The notes beneath the pieces were generated by a model. That model did no database searches. It saw nothing but the letters and a program-made list of their open reading frames with translations, and was not told the DNA's origin. This document shows, piece by piece, positions 25,577 to 34,576 of a DNA stretch of 64,000 bases. Within the stretch, counting starts at the first letter, position 1. Each line of letters opens with the position of its first letter. Where the stretch lies: assembly GCA_017308575.1 (NCBI GenBank), contig JAFKEQ010000001.1, positions 868,001 to 932,000 on the forward strand. The letters are read 5' to 3'. The DNA comes from Afipia sp. GTDB lineage: Bacteria; Pseudomonadota; Alphaproteobacteria; Rhizobiales; Xanthobacteraceae. The position numbers were made by a program, and so were the translations under genes.

Positions 25577-26127
25577 TGCGCGTCGTCGGCGGGCGTCTGA
25601 GAGGCCGCAACATCGCTTCACCTGCGTCGAACGAGATTCGTCCGACGCAGGACCGGCTGCGCGAGTCGCTGTTCAACATCCTGATGCATGCCTATGAAAA
25701 TCCGATCGACGGCGCGCGGGTGCTCGATCTGTTCGCGGGCACCGGTGCGCTCGGCATTGAGGCGGTGTCGCGCCACGCCGCGTTCACGCTGTTCGTGGAC
25801 AATGGTGCGGAGGCGCGCGCGCTTCTGCGCAACAATGTCGAAGCGCTCGGCCTCGGCGGAGTCACCAAGGTCTACCGCCGCGACGCCACCAATCTCGGCC
25901 TGGCCTATCCGGTCGAGCCGTTCTCGCTGGTGTTTCTCGATCCGCCCTACAAGCGTGGTCTTGGCGAGAAGGCGCTGGCCTCGCTGCGCGATGGCAAGTG
26001 GTTGGTGCCCGGGGCGCTTGTCGTGGTCGAGGAGCTTACCGGCGCGTTCACGGCGGTGGACGGTTTTGAAGAGCTTGAGCGCCGCGCCTATGATGAAACG
26101 GAGTTTGTCTTTTTGAAAGCGAATTGA
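25576..26127 (+). CDS. rsmD: 16S rRNA (guanine(966)-N(2))-methyltransferase RsmD
   Basis: RsmD methylates G966 of 16S rRNA. 'MRVVGGRLRGRNIASP' and 'RPTQDRLRESLFNIL' are the typical N-terminus; 'VLDLFAGTGALGIEAVSR' binds S-adenosylmethionine and 'VFLDPPYKRGL' is the D/NPPY catalytic motif. 183 residues from the ATG at 25576, which overlaps the stop of the pseudouridine synthase by one base. The pair forms a small rRNA-modification operon. Confidence 0.95.
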   Translation: MRVVGGRLRGRNIASPASNEIRPTQDRLRESLFNILMHAYENPIDGARVLDLFAGTGALGIEAVSRHAAFTLFVDNGAEARALLRNNVEALGLGGVTKVYRRDATNLGLAYPVEPFSLVFLDPPYKRGLGEKALASLRDGKWLVPGALVVVEELTGAFTAVDGFEELERRAYDETEFVFLKAN

Positions 26128-26176
26128 GATAAGTGGCTGGCATTCGATACCAGCAATTTTGATTAATGAGCTTAAA

Positions 26177-27463
26177 TTGAAAATCAGCGTTATTGGCCTT
26201 GGTTTTGTAGGCACTGTGACAGCGGCGTGTCTCTGTGAATTGGGACATGAGGTTGTCGGTGTCGATCTCGATGCGGGAAAAGTCGATCTTCTCTCCCGCG
26301 GGCATGCTCCTATCTTGGAGCCCGAAATCGATCAGCTTGTTGCGGATGTCTGGCGCTGCGGCCGCTTAAGCGCCATTACGGATATCGCTGCCGCCGTCGC
26401 AAGGACGGATGTGACGTTTGTTTGTATCGGAACGCTGCGTCTGGCCGACGGCTCTCAGGATATTTCGGCGGTTGAGGGCGTGATCCAGCACATCGGGAAA
26501 GCTATCGCCGGGAAGGCCGCCTTCCATTCGGTTGTCATTCGCTCGACGGTTCTTCCCGGCATGACCCGCGGTCACGTGCTGAAACTGCTTGAGCGTGAGA
26601 CTGGCGGCCAAGCCGGAGAGGCTTTCGGACTTGCCATCAATCCCGAATTCACCCGCGAGGGATCTGCGGTCGCAGACTTTCGAGCGCCATCGCGCATTGT
26701 CGTGGGCGAGATCGACGCGCTGACTGCCGACAGGCTGGTGTCGATCTATTCCGGCATCGATGCTTCCGTCTTTCGTGCCAGCGCCGAGGCGGCGGAACTC
26801 GCCAAATACGCCGATAATTCCTGGCATGCGCTGAAGGTGGTGTTCGCGAACGAGATTGACGCGATCGCGCGGCTTGCGGGTGTCGATGGCCACGATGTCA
26901 TGGATATTTTCTGTGCCGATGACCTTCTCAATATTTCACCGGCCTATCTGAAGCCTGGCTTTGCGTTTGGCGGCCCCTGTTTGCCGAAAGACGTCGAGAC
27001 GCTGACAAGCTGGTGCCAGTCGAACGGGTTGGACATCCCGGTTCTGGCGCATATCACCGAAAGCAACGATCATGTGATCGCACGTGTCAATGCGGACATT
27101 CTGCGTGAAGGCTGCTCCCGGGTCGCGTTCCTCGGGCTGTCGTTCAAGGCAGGCGTCTGTGATCTCCGCGCAAGTCCGATCGTCACGCTGGCGCGCCGGC
27201 TGATCGGCGCGGGTCTGAGCGTTCGCGCGTTCGATCCCGACGTGTCGCGCGGCAGAAGCCTGACCACCGGTCGCGACTACACCGACGATGCATTCGATGA
27301 TCTTGGAGATTTGCTGGTCGACGATCCTGACGGCCTGATGGACTGGGGAGAGATGATCGTCGTCGCTTCCCGTGCGGATCAGTATGGATCAGCCTTGTCG
27401 AAGATCGAGTCACGGCACGCCGTCATCGATCTTACGACCAGCCGGAGTCGCCGGTTTTCGTGA
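26177..27463 (+). CDS. UDP-glucose/GDP-mannose dehydrogenase family protein, AlgD-like
   Basis: These enzymes oxidise a nucleotide sugar twice to the uronic acid. The Rossmann start 'ISVIGLGFVGTVTAACLCELGHEVVGVD', 'STVLPGMTRG', 'NPEFTREGSAVADF', 'AELAKYADNSWHALKVVFANEI' and the active-site 'GFAFGGPCLPKDVETL' with its Cys are all present, and the layout most resembles GDP-mannose 6-dehydrogenase AlgD. The TTG at 26177 gives the family's usual N-terminus; a TTG at 26159 is also open. No sugar or alginate-type gene is adjacent. The 5' part is visibly less GC-rich than its neighbours, which hints at acquisition. 428 residues. Confidence 0.87.
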   Translation: MKISVIGLGFVGTVTAACLCELGHEVVGVDLDAGKVDLLSRGHAPILEPEIDQLVADVWRCGRLSAITDIAAAVARTDVTFVCIGTLRLADGSQDISAVEGVIQHIGKAIAGKAAFHSVVIRSTVLPGMTRGHVLKLLERETGGQAGEAFGLAINPEFTREGSAVADFRAPSRIVVGEIDALTADRLVSIYSGIDASVFRASAEAAELAKYADNSWHALKVVFANEIDAIARLAGVDGHDVMDIFCADDLLNISPAYLKPGFAFGGPCLPKDVETLTSWCQSNGLDIPVLAHITESNDHVIARVNADILREGCSRVAFLGLSFKAGVCDLRASPIVTLARRLIGAGLSVRAFDPDVSRGRSLTTGRDYTDDAFDDLGDLLVDDPDGLMDWGEMIVVASRADQYGSALSKIESRHAVIDLTTSRSRRFS

Positions 27464-27470
27464 CTTTGCG

Positions 27471-29327
27471 TCACCGCCGCCCGAACAGCTTTTCGATGTC
27501 GGCGAGCTTGAGTTCGACATAGGTCGGGCGGCCGTGATTGCACTGGCCGGAATTCGGCGTCTCTTCCATCTCGCGCAACAACGCGTTCATTTCCTCGGGC
27601 TTGAGGATGCGGCCCGAACGCACCGAGCCGTGGCAGGCCATGGTCGCGGCAACATGCATCAGCCGCCGTTCGAGTGGCAGCGCCTCGTCCCATTCCGCCA
27701 TGTGTTCGGCGAGATCGCGCAGCAGCGATGCCGCGTCGGTCTTGCCGAGCAGCGACGGCGTCTCGCGCACCGCGACCGCCCCGGGGCCAAAGGACTCGAT
27801 GCTGAGGCCGAACTTTTCCAGTTCGTCCGCGCGGGCGACAAGTTTTTCGACCGTCGATTCATCCATCTCGACGATTTCGGGGATCAGCAGGATCTGCCGC
27901 TGTACGCCGTTGCGATCGAGCGATGCTTTCAGGCGCTCGTAGACGATGCGTTCATGCGCGGCGTGCTGATCCACCACCACGAGGCCGTCGCGGGTCTGGG
28001 TGACAATGTAGTTCTCGTGAATTTGCGCCCGTGCCGCGCCGAGCGGGCGGTCCACAAGATCGCCCGCGGGCATCGCGTTGGCGCGGAGATCCGCCGTGGG
28101 CGCGCCGGTATCGAATGCAGTCTGCGCTGCTTCGGCAAACGTGTTTGCTTCGAAAGGTGGCGCATAGGATGGCGCGGCCGCGCCATCGAACGACGAAGGC
28201 GCTGCCGGATAACTCGGTGAGCGCCGCCAGTCCCAGCTGCCGCGCGGAAGGTTGCCGGAGTTGTAGGCCGGACTGGTTCCGGGCCGAAATGCCATGATCG
28301 CCGCGCCGTCGGTGTTCGCCGCCGTGCGGCGTCCCTTGCGGGCAAGACCTTCCTTCAGCGCATGCACGATCAGCGCACGGACAAGGCCCGCGTTACGGAA
28401 ACGCACCTCGGTCTTCGCCGGATGCACATTGGCGTCCACTTCCTGCACGTCGAGCGTGACGAACAGCGCCACCACCGGATGCCGGTCGCGCGGCAGATAG
28501 TCCGCATAGGCCGCGCGCACCGCGCCGAGAATGAGTTTGTCGCGCACCGGACGTCCGTTAACGAACAGATATTGTCCGAGCGCATTGGCTTTTGTCAGCG
28601 ACGGCGCGGCGGCGAAGCCTTCGACGGTGACGCCCTCGCGCTCGGAGCGCACTTCGATGGCGCAGGCGCGGAAGTCCGCGCCGAGAATGTCGCCAAGCCG
28701 TGTCAGCCGTCCCGTGGCATCGGGAAGCGCCGCCGCCCATGTCACCGGCGCGCGCTCTTCTCCGGACAATGAGAACGCGATGTCGGGCCGCACCATCGCT
28801 AGACGGCGCACCACATCGCGCACGGCTTCGGCTTCGGTGCGGTCTGTCTTGAGAAATTTCAGGCGCGCGGGGGTTGCGTAGAACAGATCGTTGACCTCGA
28901 CGCGTGTTCCGCCCATGAGCGCTGCAGGCACCACGTTGGATTTCGCCCCCGCATCGACGCTCAAGGTCCATGCATGCGGCTCGCTCGCGTGGCGCGTGGT
29001 GATTTCGAGTTTCGACACCGCGCCGATGGACGGCAGCGCTTCGCCGCGAAAACCCAGCGTATGGATGCGCAGCAGGTCTTCGTCGTCGAGCTTCGATGTG
29101 GCGTGGCGGTCGACCGATAGTCCAAGATCGTCGCGTGTCATGCCCGCGCCGTCGTCGGTGATCGCGATACGCCTGCGCCCGCCGCCTTCCGTGAAGATGT
29201 CGATACGGGACGCGCCCGCGTCGATGGCGTTCTCAACCAGTTCCTTCACCGCGCTCGCGGGCCGTTCCACCACCTCGCCGGCGGCGATGCGGTTGACGAT
29301 CTGGATGGGCAGTTGGCGGACGGGCAT
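27471..29327 (-). CDS. mutL: DNA mismatch repair endonuclease MutL
   Basis: MutL couples MutS recognition to strand incision. The GHKL ATPase domain shows 'IAAGEVVERPASAVKELVENAIDAG', 'ITDDGAGM' and 'LGFRGEALPSIG'. The C-terminal domain has the endonuclease motif 'VVDQHAAHERIVYERL' (DQHAxxExxxxE) and 'ACHGSVRSG' with 'QCNHGRPTY', as in species without MutH. A Pro/Ser/Ala-rich linker (about residues 340-420) joins them. 618 residues. It converges on the AlgD-like gene with 7 bases between. Confidence 0.96.
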   Translation of the reverse strand: MPVRQLPIQIVNRIAAGEVVERPASAVKELVENAIDAGASRIDIFTEGGGRRRIAITDDGAGMTRDDLGLSVDRHATSKLDDEDLLRIHTLGFRGEALPSIGAVSKLEITTRHASEPHAWTLSVDAGAKSNVVPAALMGGTRVEVNDLFYATPARLKFLKTDRTEAEAVRDVVRRLAMVRPDIAFSLSGEERAPVTWAAALPDATGRLTRLGDILGADFRACAIEVRSEREGVTVEGFAAAPSLTKANALGQYLFVNGRPVRDKLILGAVRAAYADYLPRDRHPVVALFVTLDVQEVDANVHPAKTEVRFRNAGLVRALIVHALKEGLARKGRRTAANTDGAAIMAFRPGTSPAYNSGNLPRGSWDWRRSPSYPAAPSSFDGAAAPSYAPPFEANTFAEAAQTAFDTGAPTADLRANAMPAGDLVDRPLGAARAQIHENYIVTQTRDGLVVVDQHAAHERIVYERLKASLDRNGVQRQILLIPEIVEMDESTVEKLVARADELEKFGLSIESFGPGAVAVRETPSLLGKTDAASLLRDLAEHMAEWDEALPLERRLMHVAATMACHGSVRSGRILKPEEMNALLREMEETPNSGQCNHGRPTYVELKLADIEKLFGRR

Positions 29328-29428
29328 GGGCTTCAGGTTCGATTCGGGATGGCGGCCAGTTTAGAGCCTGACGGCCCCGCATACGACGAAAAAGCAGGTG
29401 TTTTACCTGCTACCCACGGACTTGACGT

Positions 29429-29848
29429 CTAGTCGTCAACGCGCCGCGCATTGCGCCCGGCCTTGATGTCGCCGCGCCGCTTCTTGCCTTCGAGGCGGCG
29501 CACCTTGGAGCCCAGCGTGGGTCTGGTGGCGCGGCGCGGTTTCGGACGAATGGAGGCTTCGCGCAACAGATCCAGCAGCCTGTCGATGGCGTCGGCACGG
29601 TTGCGCTCCTGGGTGCGAAAGCGCTGGGCGTGAATAACGATAACGCCGTCTTTGGTCATGCGCTGGCCGGCAAGTCCGGTCAGGCGTGCCAGCACATCCG
29701 GCGGCAGCGAGAGACGGTTGATGTCGAAACGCAGCTGTGCGGCGGTCGAAAGCTTGTTGACGTTCTGTCCGCCCGGCCCGGAGGCGCGGACGAATGTCAC
29801 GTCCAGGTCCTTTTCATCGATGGCAATGTCGCGCGTCACCCGGATCAT
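29429..29848 (-). CDS. arfB: Alternative ribosome-rescue factor ArfB (YaeJ)
   Basis: ArfB releases peptides from ribosomes stalled at the 3' end of mRNA. The peptidyl-tRNA hydrolase domain has the GGQ motif ('VRASGPGGQNVNKLSTAAQLRF'), and the C-terminal tail is very basic ('KPRRATRPTLGSKVRRLEGKKRRGD'), which enters the empty mRNA channel. 139 residues, the family size. It lies between mutL and the TauE/SafE gene on the same strand. Confidence 0.93.
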   Translation of the reverse strand: MIRVTRDIAIDEKDLDVTFVRASGPGGQNVNKLSTAAQLRFDINRLSLPPDVLARLTGLAGQRMTKDGVIVIHAQRFRTQERNRADAIDRLLDLLREASIRPKPRRATRPTLGSKVRRLEGKKRRGDIKAGRNARRVDD

Positions 29849-29872
29849 GCCTGACGCGTAGCATGATCCGGC

Positions 29873-30637
29873 TCAGCCGTGAATGCGGAGCAGCATCTCG
29901 CCGGACAGATAGATTCCCAGCAGCAGCATCGCGATCAGGAACCAGCGCCGGAAGGTCTCCGCATCCATGCGCGAACGCACCAGCTGGCCGATATACATGC
30001 CTGTGAAGGCTGCGATCATTCCGATAGTGCCCGGAACGAGGGTCGAAGTGTTCAGCAGCCCCGCGCCGGTGAGGTTATAGGCCTGCGCCACCGTCGCCGT
30101 GGTGAAGAACACGCCGAGCGCCTGGATCAGTTCGTCCTTCTCCATGCCGATGGCCTGCATGAAGGGCATCGAGGGAATGACCTGAACGCCGGTCGCCGCG
30201 GAGATCACGCCGGTGATCAGGCCGATGATGCCACCGACCCATCCTTCTTTCTCGCGCGGTACGCTGAAGCGCACCTTGGAGAGGCCGACGATCGCGTAGA
30301 TCACCAGCAGCACGCCCAGCACGATGGTGCCGTAGCTCGCATAAGGACCCGTCAGCAATCCTCCCCCGGCCCATACGCCGAGCACCGTGCCGATCAGCAG
30401 CGGCCAGAGCCGGCGCACGATGTCGCGCAGATACGGTCCGACGAAGGTCTGCCAGATGTTGGTGACGATGGCAGGCACGATGACGATGGCGAGCGCGTGT
30501 GCTGGCGACATCCGTGTCGCCAGAAGGCCCATGGCGACCGTCGGCAGGCCCATGCCGATGGTGCCCTTGACGAACCCGGCCAGCATGAAGACAGCGGCAA
30601 TGATGAGGAGAAGCGGATCGGAGAGCGAACTGGGCAT
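29873..30637 (-). CDS. Sulfite exporter TauE/SafE family protein
   Basis: An integral membrane protein of 254 residues with about eight helices and the two repeated TauE/SafE motifs ('MLAGFVKGTIGMGLPTVAMGLL' and 'WVGGIIGLITGVISAATGVQVIP'). The family exports sulfite, sulfoacetate and other small anions. I start at the ATG at 30637. A LysR regulator is transcribed divergently 94 bases away and probably controls it. The substrate is not known. Confidence 0.87.
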   Translation of the reverse strand: MPSSLSDPLLLIIAAVFMLAGFVKGTIGMGLPTVAMGLLATRMSPAHALAIVIVPAIVTNIWQTFVGPYLRDIVRRLWPLLIGTVLGVWAGGGLLTGPYASYGTIVLGVLLVIYAIVGLSKVRFSVPREKEGWVGGIIGLITGVISAATGVQVIPSMPFMQAIGMEKDELIQALGVFFTTATVAQAYNLTGAGLLNTSTLVPGTIGMIAAFTGMYIGQLVRSRMDAETFRRWFLIAMLLLGIYLSGEMLLRIHG

Positions 30638-30731
30638 GGAGCGACATTGACCGGAGGCGAGAGACTGCACAATCTGAAGAATGTGAAGTTAGCCTTCGGA
30701 TTTGCCGATGGCTCTGTAAAGAGCGCGGGCC

Positions 30732-31625
30732 ATGCATTTCGATCTGGTGGATATGCGTCTGTTCGTGGCGGTCGCCGAAACGCGGAGCATCACCCGCGGC
30801 GCGGAACGATCCGCACTGGCGCTGGCGTCGGCCAGCGAGCGAATCAAGGGCATGGAGGCGGCGTTGGGCGTGGCGCTGCTGGAGCGGCAGCGGCGGGGCG
30901 TGCGCCTCACGGCGGCGGGAGAAAGCCTGCTCGATCATGCTCGCATCGTGCTGCATCAGGTGGCGGCCATGCAGGGCGAACTCACGGCCTATGCACGCGG
31001 CCTGAAGGCGCGCATCCACATGCTGGCAAACACGTCGGGCGCGACCGAGCATCTTCCGAAAGTGCTGGCGTCATTTCTGGCGAAGCATCCCTCCATCAGC
31101 CTCGATGTGGAGGAGCGCGAAAGCGCCGAGATCGCGGTGGCGCTGGCCTCCGGCGCGGCCGATATCGGCATCGCCGTCGAAGCCATGTTGCCGGAAGGGC
31201 TCGAACGTTTTTCCTTCTGCGACGACCGCCTTGTGCTGGTGACGTCCATGCATGACGAGATCGCCGGGCGTCGCCAGATCCGATTTGCGAATGTTGCCGA
31301 ACGGGATTTCATCGGTCTTGCGGAGGGCAGCGCGCTGCAGGCGCATCTGGCGGGGCAGGCGGCAAAACTCGGCGTCCGCCTTCGCATGCGGGCGCGGATG
31401 AAAAGTTTCGATGCGATCTGCCAGATGGCGGAGGCCGGTGTCGGCGTCGCGGTGATTCCGGAGGCGGCGGCGCGGCGCTATCGCCGGTCCATGCAAATCA
31501 AGGTGGTGCGGATGGCCGATGCATGGGCCAGCCGCAGGCTCGCCATCTGCATGCGTAGCAAGCCGTCGCTGCCGAAGCCCGTGCAGCAACTGGCGGATCA
31601 TTTGAAGCTGTTCGCGAAGCCGTGA
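30732..31625 (+). CDS. LysR family transcriptional regulator
   Basis: A 297-residue LysR-type regulator: N-terminal winged helix-turn-helix ('DLVDMRLFVAVAETRSITRGAERSALALASASERIKGMEAALG') and a periplasmic-binding-fold effector domain. It is divergent from the TauE/SafE exporter, the classic position for a regulator of that gene, and convergent with hisN. I do not see a clear T-N11-A box in the 94-base spacer. Confidence 0.9.
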   Translation: MHFDLVDMRLFVAVAETRSITRGAERSALALASASERIKGMEAALGVALLERQRRGVRLTAAGESLLDHARIVLHQVAAMQGELTAYARGLKARIHMLANTSGATEHLPKVLASFLAKHPSISLDVEERESAEIAVALASGAADIGIAVEAMLPEGLERFSFCDDRLVLVTSMHDEIAGRRQIRFANVAERDFIGLAEGSALQAHLAGQAAKLGVRLRMRARMKSFDAICQMAEAGVGVAVIPEAAARRYRRSMQIKVVRMADAWASRRLAICMRSKPSLPKPVQQLADHLKLFAKP

Positions 31626-31655
31626 CCAGCGGAGAAACTTTTCCCGCAGTCAGCG

Positions 31656-32438
31656 TCAGGTATTCAGCAGTTTCAGCGCTTCCTCGTGCACGCGCCGGTC
31701 ACCTGCCGCGATGATGCGTCCGCCGGATTGCGCAGGCTCACCCTCCCAGGTGGTGATGATACCACCCGCGCCGTTGACGATCGGGATCAGTGCCGCGACA
31801 TCATAGGGCTTCAGTTCGGTTTCGATGATGACATCGAGATGCCCGGCGGCCAGCATGCAGTAGGCGTAGCAGTCGCCGCCGTAACGCGACAGCCGCACGT
31901 GGCTTTCGACTTGCGCGAAGGTCGCGCGATCGGCCTCGTTCATGAGGCGCGGGCTTGTGGTGAACAGCGAAGCGTCGGCGAGCGCTGCGCAGCGCCGTGT
32001 CGAAAGCTTGCGTTTTCCGGACGGGCCTTCATAGCGTGCCGAGCCGCCGTCGCCGCTGAAGCGTTCGCCGATATAGGGCTGGTGCATCATGCCGAACACC
32101 GGTGCGCCGCGGTGCATCAGCGCGATCAGCGTGCCCCAGATCGGCATGCCGGAAATGAAAGACTTGGTACCGTCGATCGGATCGAGAACCCAGACATATT
32201 CCGCGTCCGCCCGTTCCGATCCGAACTCTTCGCCGACAATGCCGTGAAGCGGAAAGCTGTCCTTGATCATCCGGCGCATCACCGCTTCGGCTGCGCGGTC
32301 AGCCTCGGTGACGGGATCGAGATCGCGGCCCTTGTTCTTGTTCTCGATGCCGAGCGATGTGCGGAAAAAGGGGAGGATGGTATCGCCGGACGCCGTGGCC
32401 AATCGTCCAATGAAAGCAGTGAAGTCGATGACCGTCAC
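31656..32438 (-). CDS. hisN: Histidinol-phosphatase HisN (IMPase family)
   Basis: HisN removes phosphate from histidinol phosphate in alphaproteobacteria that lack HisB phosphatase. The IMPase motifs 'GIVGEEFGSE', 'WVLDPIDGTKSFISGMPIWGTLIAL' and 'DVAALIPIVNGAGG' are present; 'GTKSFISGMPIWGTL' is characteristic of HisN within the superfamily. 260 residues. The upstream spacer contains a suhB/alpha-r8-type sRNA on the other strand. Confidence 0.9.
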   Translation of the reverse strand: MTVIDFTAFIGRLATASGDTILPFFRTSLGIENKNKGRDLDPVTEADRAAEAVMRRMIKDSFPLHGIVGEEFGSERADAEYVWVLDPIDGTKSFISGMPIWGTLIALMHRGAPVFGMMHQPYIGERFSGDGGSARYEGPSGKRKLSTRRCAALADASLFTTSPRLMNEADRATFAQVESHVRLSRYGGDCYAYCMLAAGHLDVIIETELKPYDVAALIPIVNGAGGIITTWEGEPAQSGGRIIAAGDRRVHEEALKLLNT

Positions 32439-32790
32439 GGGAAGTCCTTATGAAGTCGGAGCAGAGTTGAGCAGTGTAAATGCGATCCGGCTTCGGCCCT
32501 AGTCCGTCCTGACTGGCATCCTCAGGGAGAAAAACGGCCCATCAAGACGATCGTCTTAATTGTTCATTTCTTAGTCGGCGATTCCGAAATGAAGGTCAAA
32601 ATGAAAGTCTCTAAGTCAAAAATAGGATTTAATATTCATATCTTGGGCGCGGTTTTGGGCTTTTTTGATAGTTCGAAGAGTCTCGTTTCCTGCCTAATAG
32701 ATTGAAATATAAAGCTTTTCTATGATTTTGACTTTTCGGACGTCGCAAGTCTGTCATGCGTTCAATGCAGGGCTAAATCTTTAAAAATAC
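32439..32790. other. AT-rich spacer upstream of hisN and the sRNA
   Basis: About 350 bases with no credible coding frame and a much lower GC content than the rest of the window (many A/T runs between 32570 and 32790). It must contain the hisN promoter. I see no gene or further RNA here with confidence. Confidence 0.5.
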
Positions 32791-32819
32791 TTGCGCTCGG
32801 TGCGCTGCGGTTGCATATT
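32791..32819 (+). promoter_or_regulatory. Predicted sigma-70-type promoter of the sRNA
   Basis: TTGCGC (32791-32796) and CATATT (32814-32819) are separated by 17 bases, a good housekeeping promoter for this group, and place the RNA start near 32826. Confidence 0.6.
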
Positions 32820-32825
32820 GTTGCG

Positions 32826-32917
32826 GTGCGATAGCGCTTCGCGCTGTCGCTGCCCTCCTTGGGCGTTTCCTCCCTAGACTTGGGCCACTTGCATCATTTG
32901 CGAGTGGCCCTTTTTTC
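32826..32917 (+). ncRNA. Alpha-r8/suhB (MmgR-like) small RNA
   Basis: A compact RNA gene of about 90 nt can be read: hairpin one GCGATAGCGC-TTC-GCGCTGTCGC (32828-32850), an unpaired stretch with GTTTCCTCCCT (32865-32875), which matches the conserved UUUCCUCCCU motif I recall for the alpha-r8 (MmgR/suhB) family, and a terminator hairpin GGGCCACT/AGTGGCCC (32882-32910) followed by six T. The C/U-rich loop looks like an anti-Shine-Dalgarno sequence, so it probably pairs with target mRNA leaders with Hfq. The Rfam suhB family was named for its place beside an inositol-phosphatase-family gene, and here it lies beside hisN, of that superfamily. Confidence 0.8.
32882..32917 (+). terminator. Intrinsic terminator of the sRNA
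   Basis: An 8-bp stem GGGCCACT/AGTGGCCC with a 13-base loop is followed by TTTTTTCTT. Confidence 0.85.
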
Positions 32918-32988
32918 TTGCCTGCATGTTTCGCGATGAGCGGGTGCGTCCGGACTGGAGGACGCGCATTATCTCCGTGCGAGATTGA

Positions 32989-33876
32989 TTATTCCGCTGC
33001 CGCCTGAAATGGACCGAGGCTATCGAGGGGAACGGCGGCCAGCGCGTCGGCCAGCAAGATAAAATCGTCGGCCACCTTGCGGAATTGCGGTCCGCGTTCG
33101 CGCCGCCGCTCGTCCATATAGATCGCGCGGTTGAGTTCGAGCTGGATCGTGTGCAGTCCGCTGGCCGGATTGCCGTAGTGCTCGGTGATGAATCCCCCGG
33201 CATACGGCTTGTTGCGGCCGATAGAATATCCGAGCGCGGTCAGCGTTTCCTCGACCACGTCGGGGAGAATGGCGGAGCAACTCGTGCCGTAACGGTCGCC
33301 GATCACGACATCGGGTCGCTTGGGCTCGTCGCGTGTCACGCCCACCGACGGCATGGAATGGCAATCCACCAGAATCACGGTGCCGAAAGCCTGATGCGCC
33401 TTGTTGATGAGGCGGCGCAGCGCGCGATGATAGGGCTTGTAGAGCGCTTCGATGCGGTTCAGCGCATCCTCGACATCCAGCCGCTCGAAGTAGATTTCCT
33501 GGCCGTCGCCGACCACGCGGGGAATCGTGCCGAGCCCACCGGCGACACGCATGGAGCGCGTATTGGCAAAGCTGGGCAGGCGGCCCGCGAACATGCGCGG
33601 ATCGAGTTCATAAGGCTCGCGGTTGACGTCCACATAGGAGCGCGGAAAATTGACCCGGACGATGGGAAAGCCGCGGCCGGTAAGATCCGCGATCATTTCG
33701 TCCATGAACGAATCTTCCGAGCGCTGAAGCGCGGCCTGATCGATCCGGGAGGCCGCAAGAAACTCGCGCGGATAAACCGACCCGGAATGGGGTGAATTGA
33801 AAATGATCGGCGCGCGCCAGACCGGCGGTTCGATGATCTCGAACGGCGGCGACAACTCGTCCTCGAACCGCGTCAT
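32989..33876 (-). CDS. N-formylglutamate amidohydrolase family protein
   Basis: The family hydrolyses N-formylglutamate to formate and glutamate (last step of one histidine degradation route) or related N-acyl amino acids. Matching segments are 'IFNSPHSGSVYP', 'NFPRSYVDVNREPYELDPRMF', 'VDCHSMPS' and 'TIQLELNRAIYM', which hold the predicted Zn ligands. 295 residues, ending in 'FQAAAE'. No hut genes are adjacent, so the in vivo substrate is open. Confidence 0.88.
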   Translation of the reverse strand: MTRFEDELSPPFEIIEPPVWRAPIIFNSPHSGSVYPREFLAASRIDQAALQRSEDSFMDEMIADLTGRGFPIVRVNFPRSYVDVNREPYELDPRMFAGRLPSFANTRSMRVAGGLGTIPRVVGDGQEIYFERLDVEDALNRIEALYKPYHRALRRLINKAHQAFGTVILVDCHSMPSVGVTRDEPKRPDVVIGDRYGTSCSAILPDVVEETLTALGYSIGRNKPYAGGFITEHYGNPASGLHTIQLELNRAIYMDERRRERGPQFRKVADDFILLADALAAVPLDSLGPFQAAAE

Positions 33877-34107
33877 GCCCGTCCCTTGTCCTCGCCCGGT
33901 TCGATGGCGGCGTTATCTGCGCCGCGTCTGCTTTGCGCCTCCCGGCAACATATTTTTGCCGGAAAAACGGGTGTTTTTCTCAACGTCATTGTCCGCAAAC
34001 CCAACTGTCCTGCCAAGAGGAAGTTCACCTTCACCCGAAATTTACTACCCATCGGGCAAATAGAAGGCAGGGGACTTCTCCATTCACGCGATCAGACGAC
34101 CAGGGCC

Positions 34108-34470
34108 ATGCAGCACAAAATTCTCCTTGCCGAAGACGATAACGACATGCGCCGCTTTCTGGTGAAAGCGCTGGAGAATGCCGGCTTTCAGGTCTCGTCC
34201 TACGACAATGGCCTGTCAGCTTATCAGAGGCTGCGCGAAGAGCCTTTTGAAATGCTTCTAACCGATATCGTGATGCCGGAAATGGACGGAATCGAGCTGG
34301 CGCGGCGCGCTTCGGAGCTGGATCCGGACATCAAGATCATGTTCATCACCGGGTTTGCCGCCGTCGCGCTGAATTCGGACTCCGAAGCGCCGAAAAACGC
34401 CAAGGTGCTGTCCAAGCCGGTTCATCTGCGTGAATTGGTCAGCGAAGTGAACAAGATGCTGGCGGCCTGA
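34108..34470 (+). CDS. cpdR: Cell-cycle response regulator CpdR
   Basis: A single-domain receiver of 120 residues that closely fits CpdR, which in its unphosphorylated form brings ClpXP to degrade cell-cycle proteins. Visible are the acidic pocket 'LLAEDDNDMRRFL', the phosphorylation site Asp53 in 'LLTDIVMPEMDG', Thr81 ('FITGF') and Lys103 ('LSKPVHL'), and the C-terminal 'MLAA'. It is expected to receive phosphate through the CckA-ChpT relay. The ATG at 34108 is used; a longer frame to 33886 lacks homologous sequence. Confidence 0.92.
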   Translation: MQHKILLAEDDNDMRRFLVKALENAGFQVSSYDNGLSAYQRLREEPFEMLLTDIVMPEMDGIELARRASELDPDIKIMFITGFAAVALNSDSEAPKNAKVLSKPVHLRELVSEVNKMLAA

Positions 34471-34576
34471 AAAAGGCTGTCCCGGAGACAAATAGTCCCA
34501 AAAACACCCCTTCCTGAACTTGCCTGGGGCAGTCCAAGCCGATATAGGGACGCATCCCGGCATCAATGGTCGTTCA

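Noticed and set aside
23681..25621. A long open frame (about 646 codons) on the minus strand opposite the pseudouridine synthase
   Set aside because: It mirrors the Arg-rich, GC-rich codons of the real gene, has no family motifs and would encode low-complexity Ala/Arg/Thr sequence.
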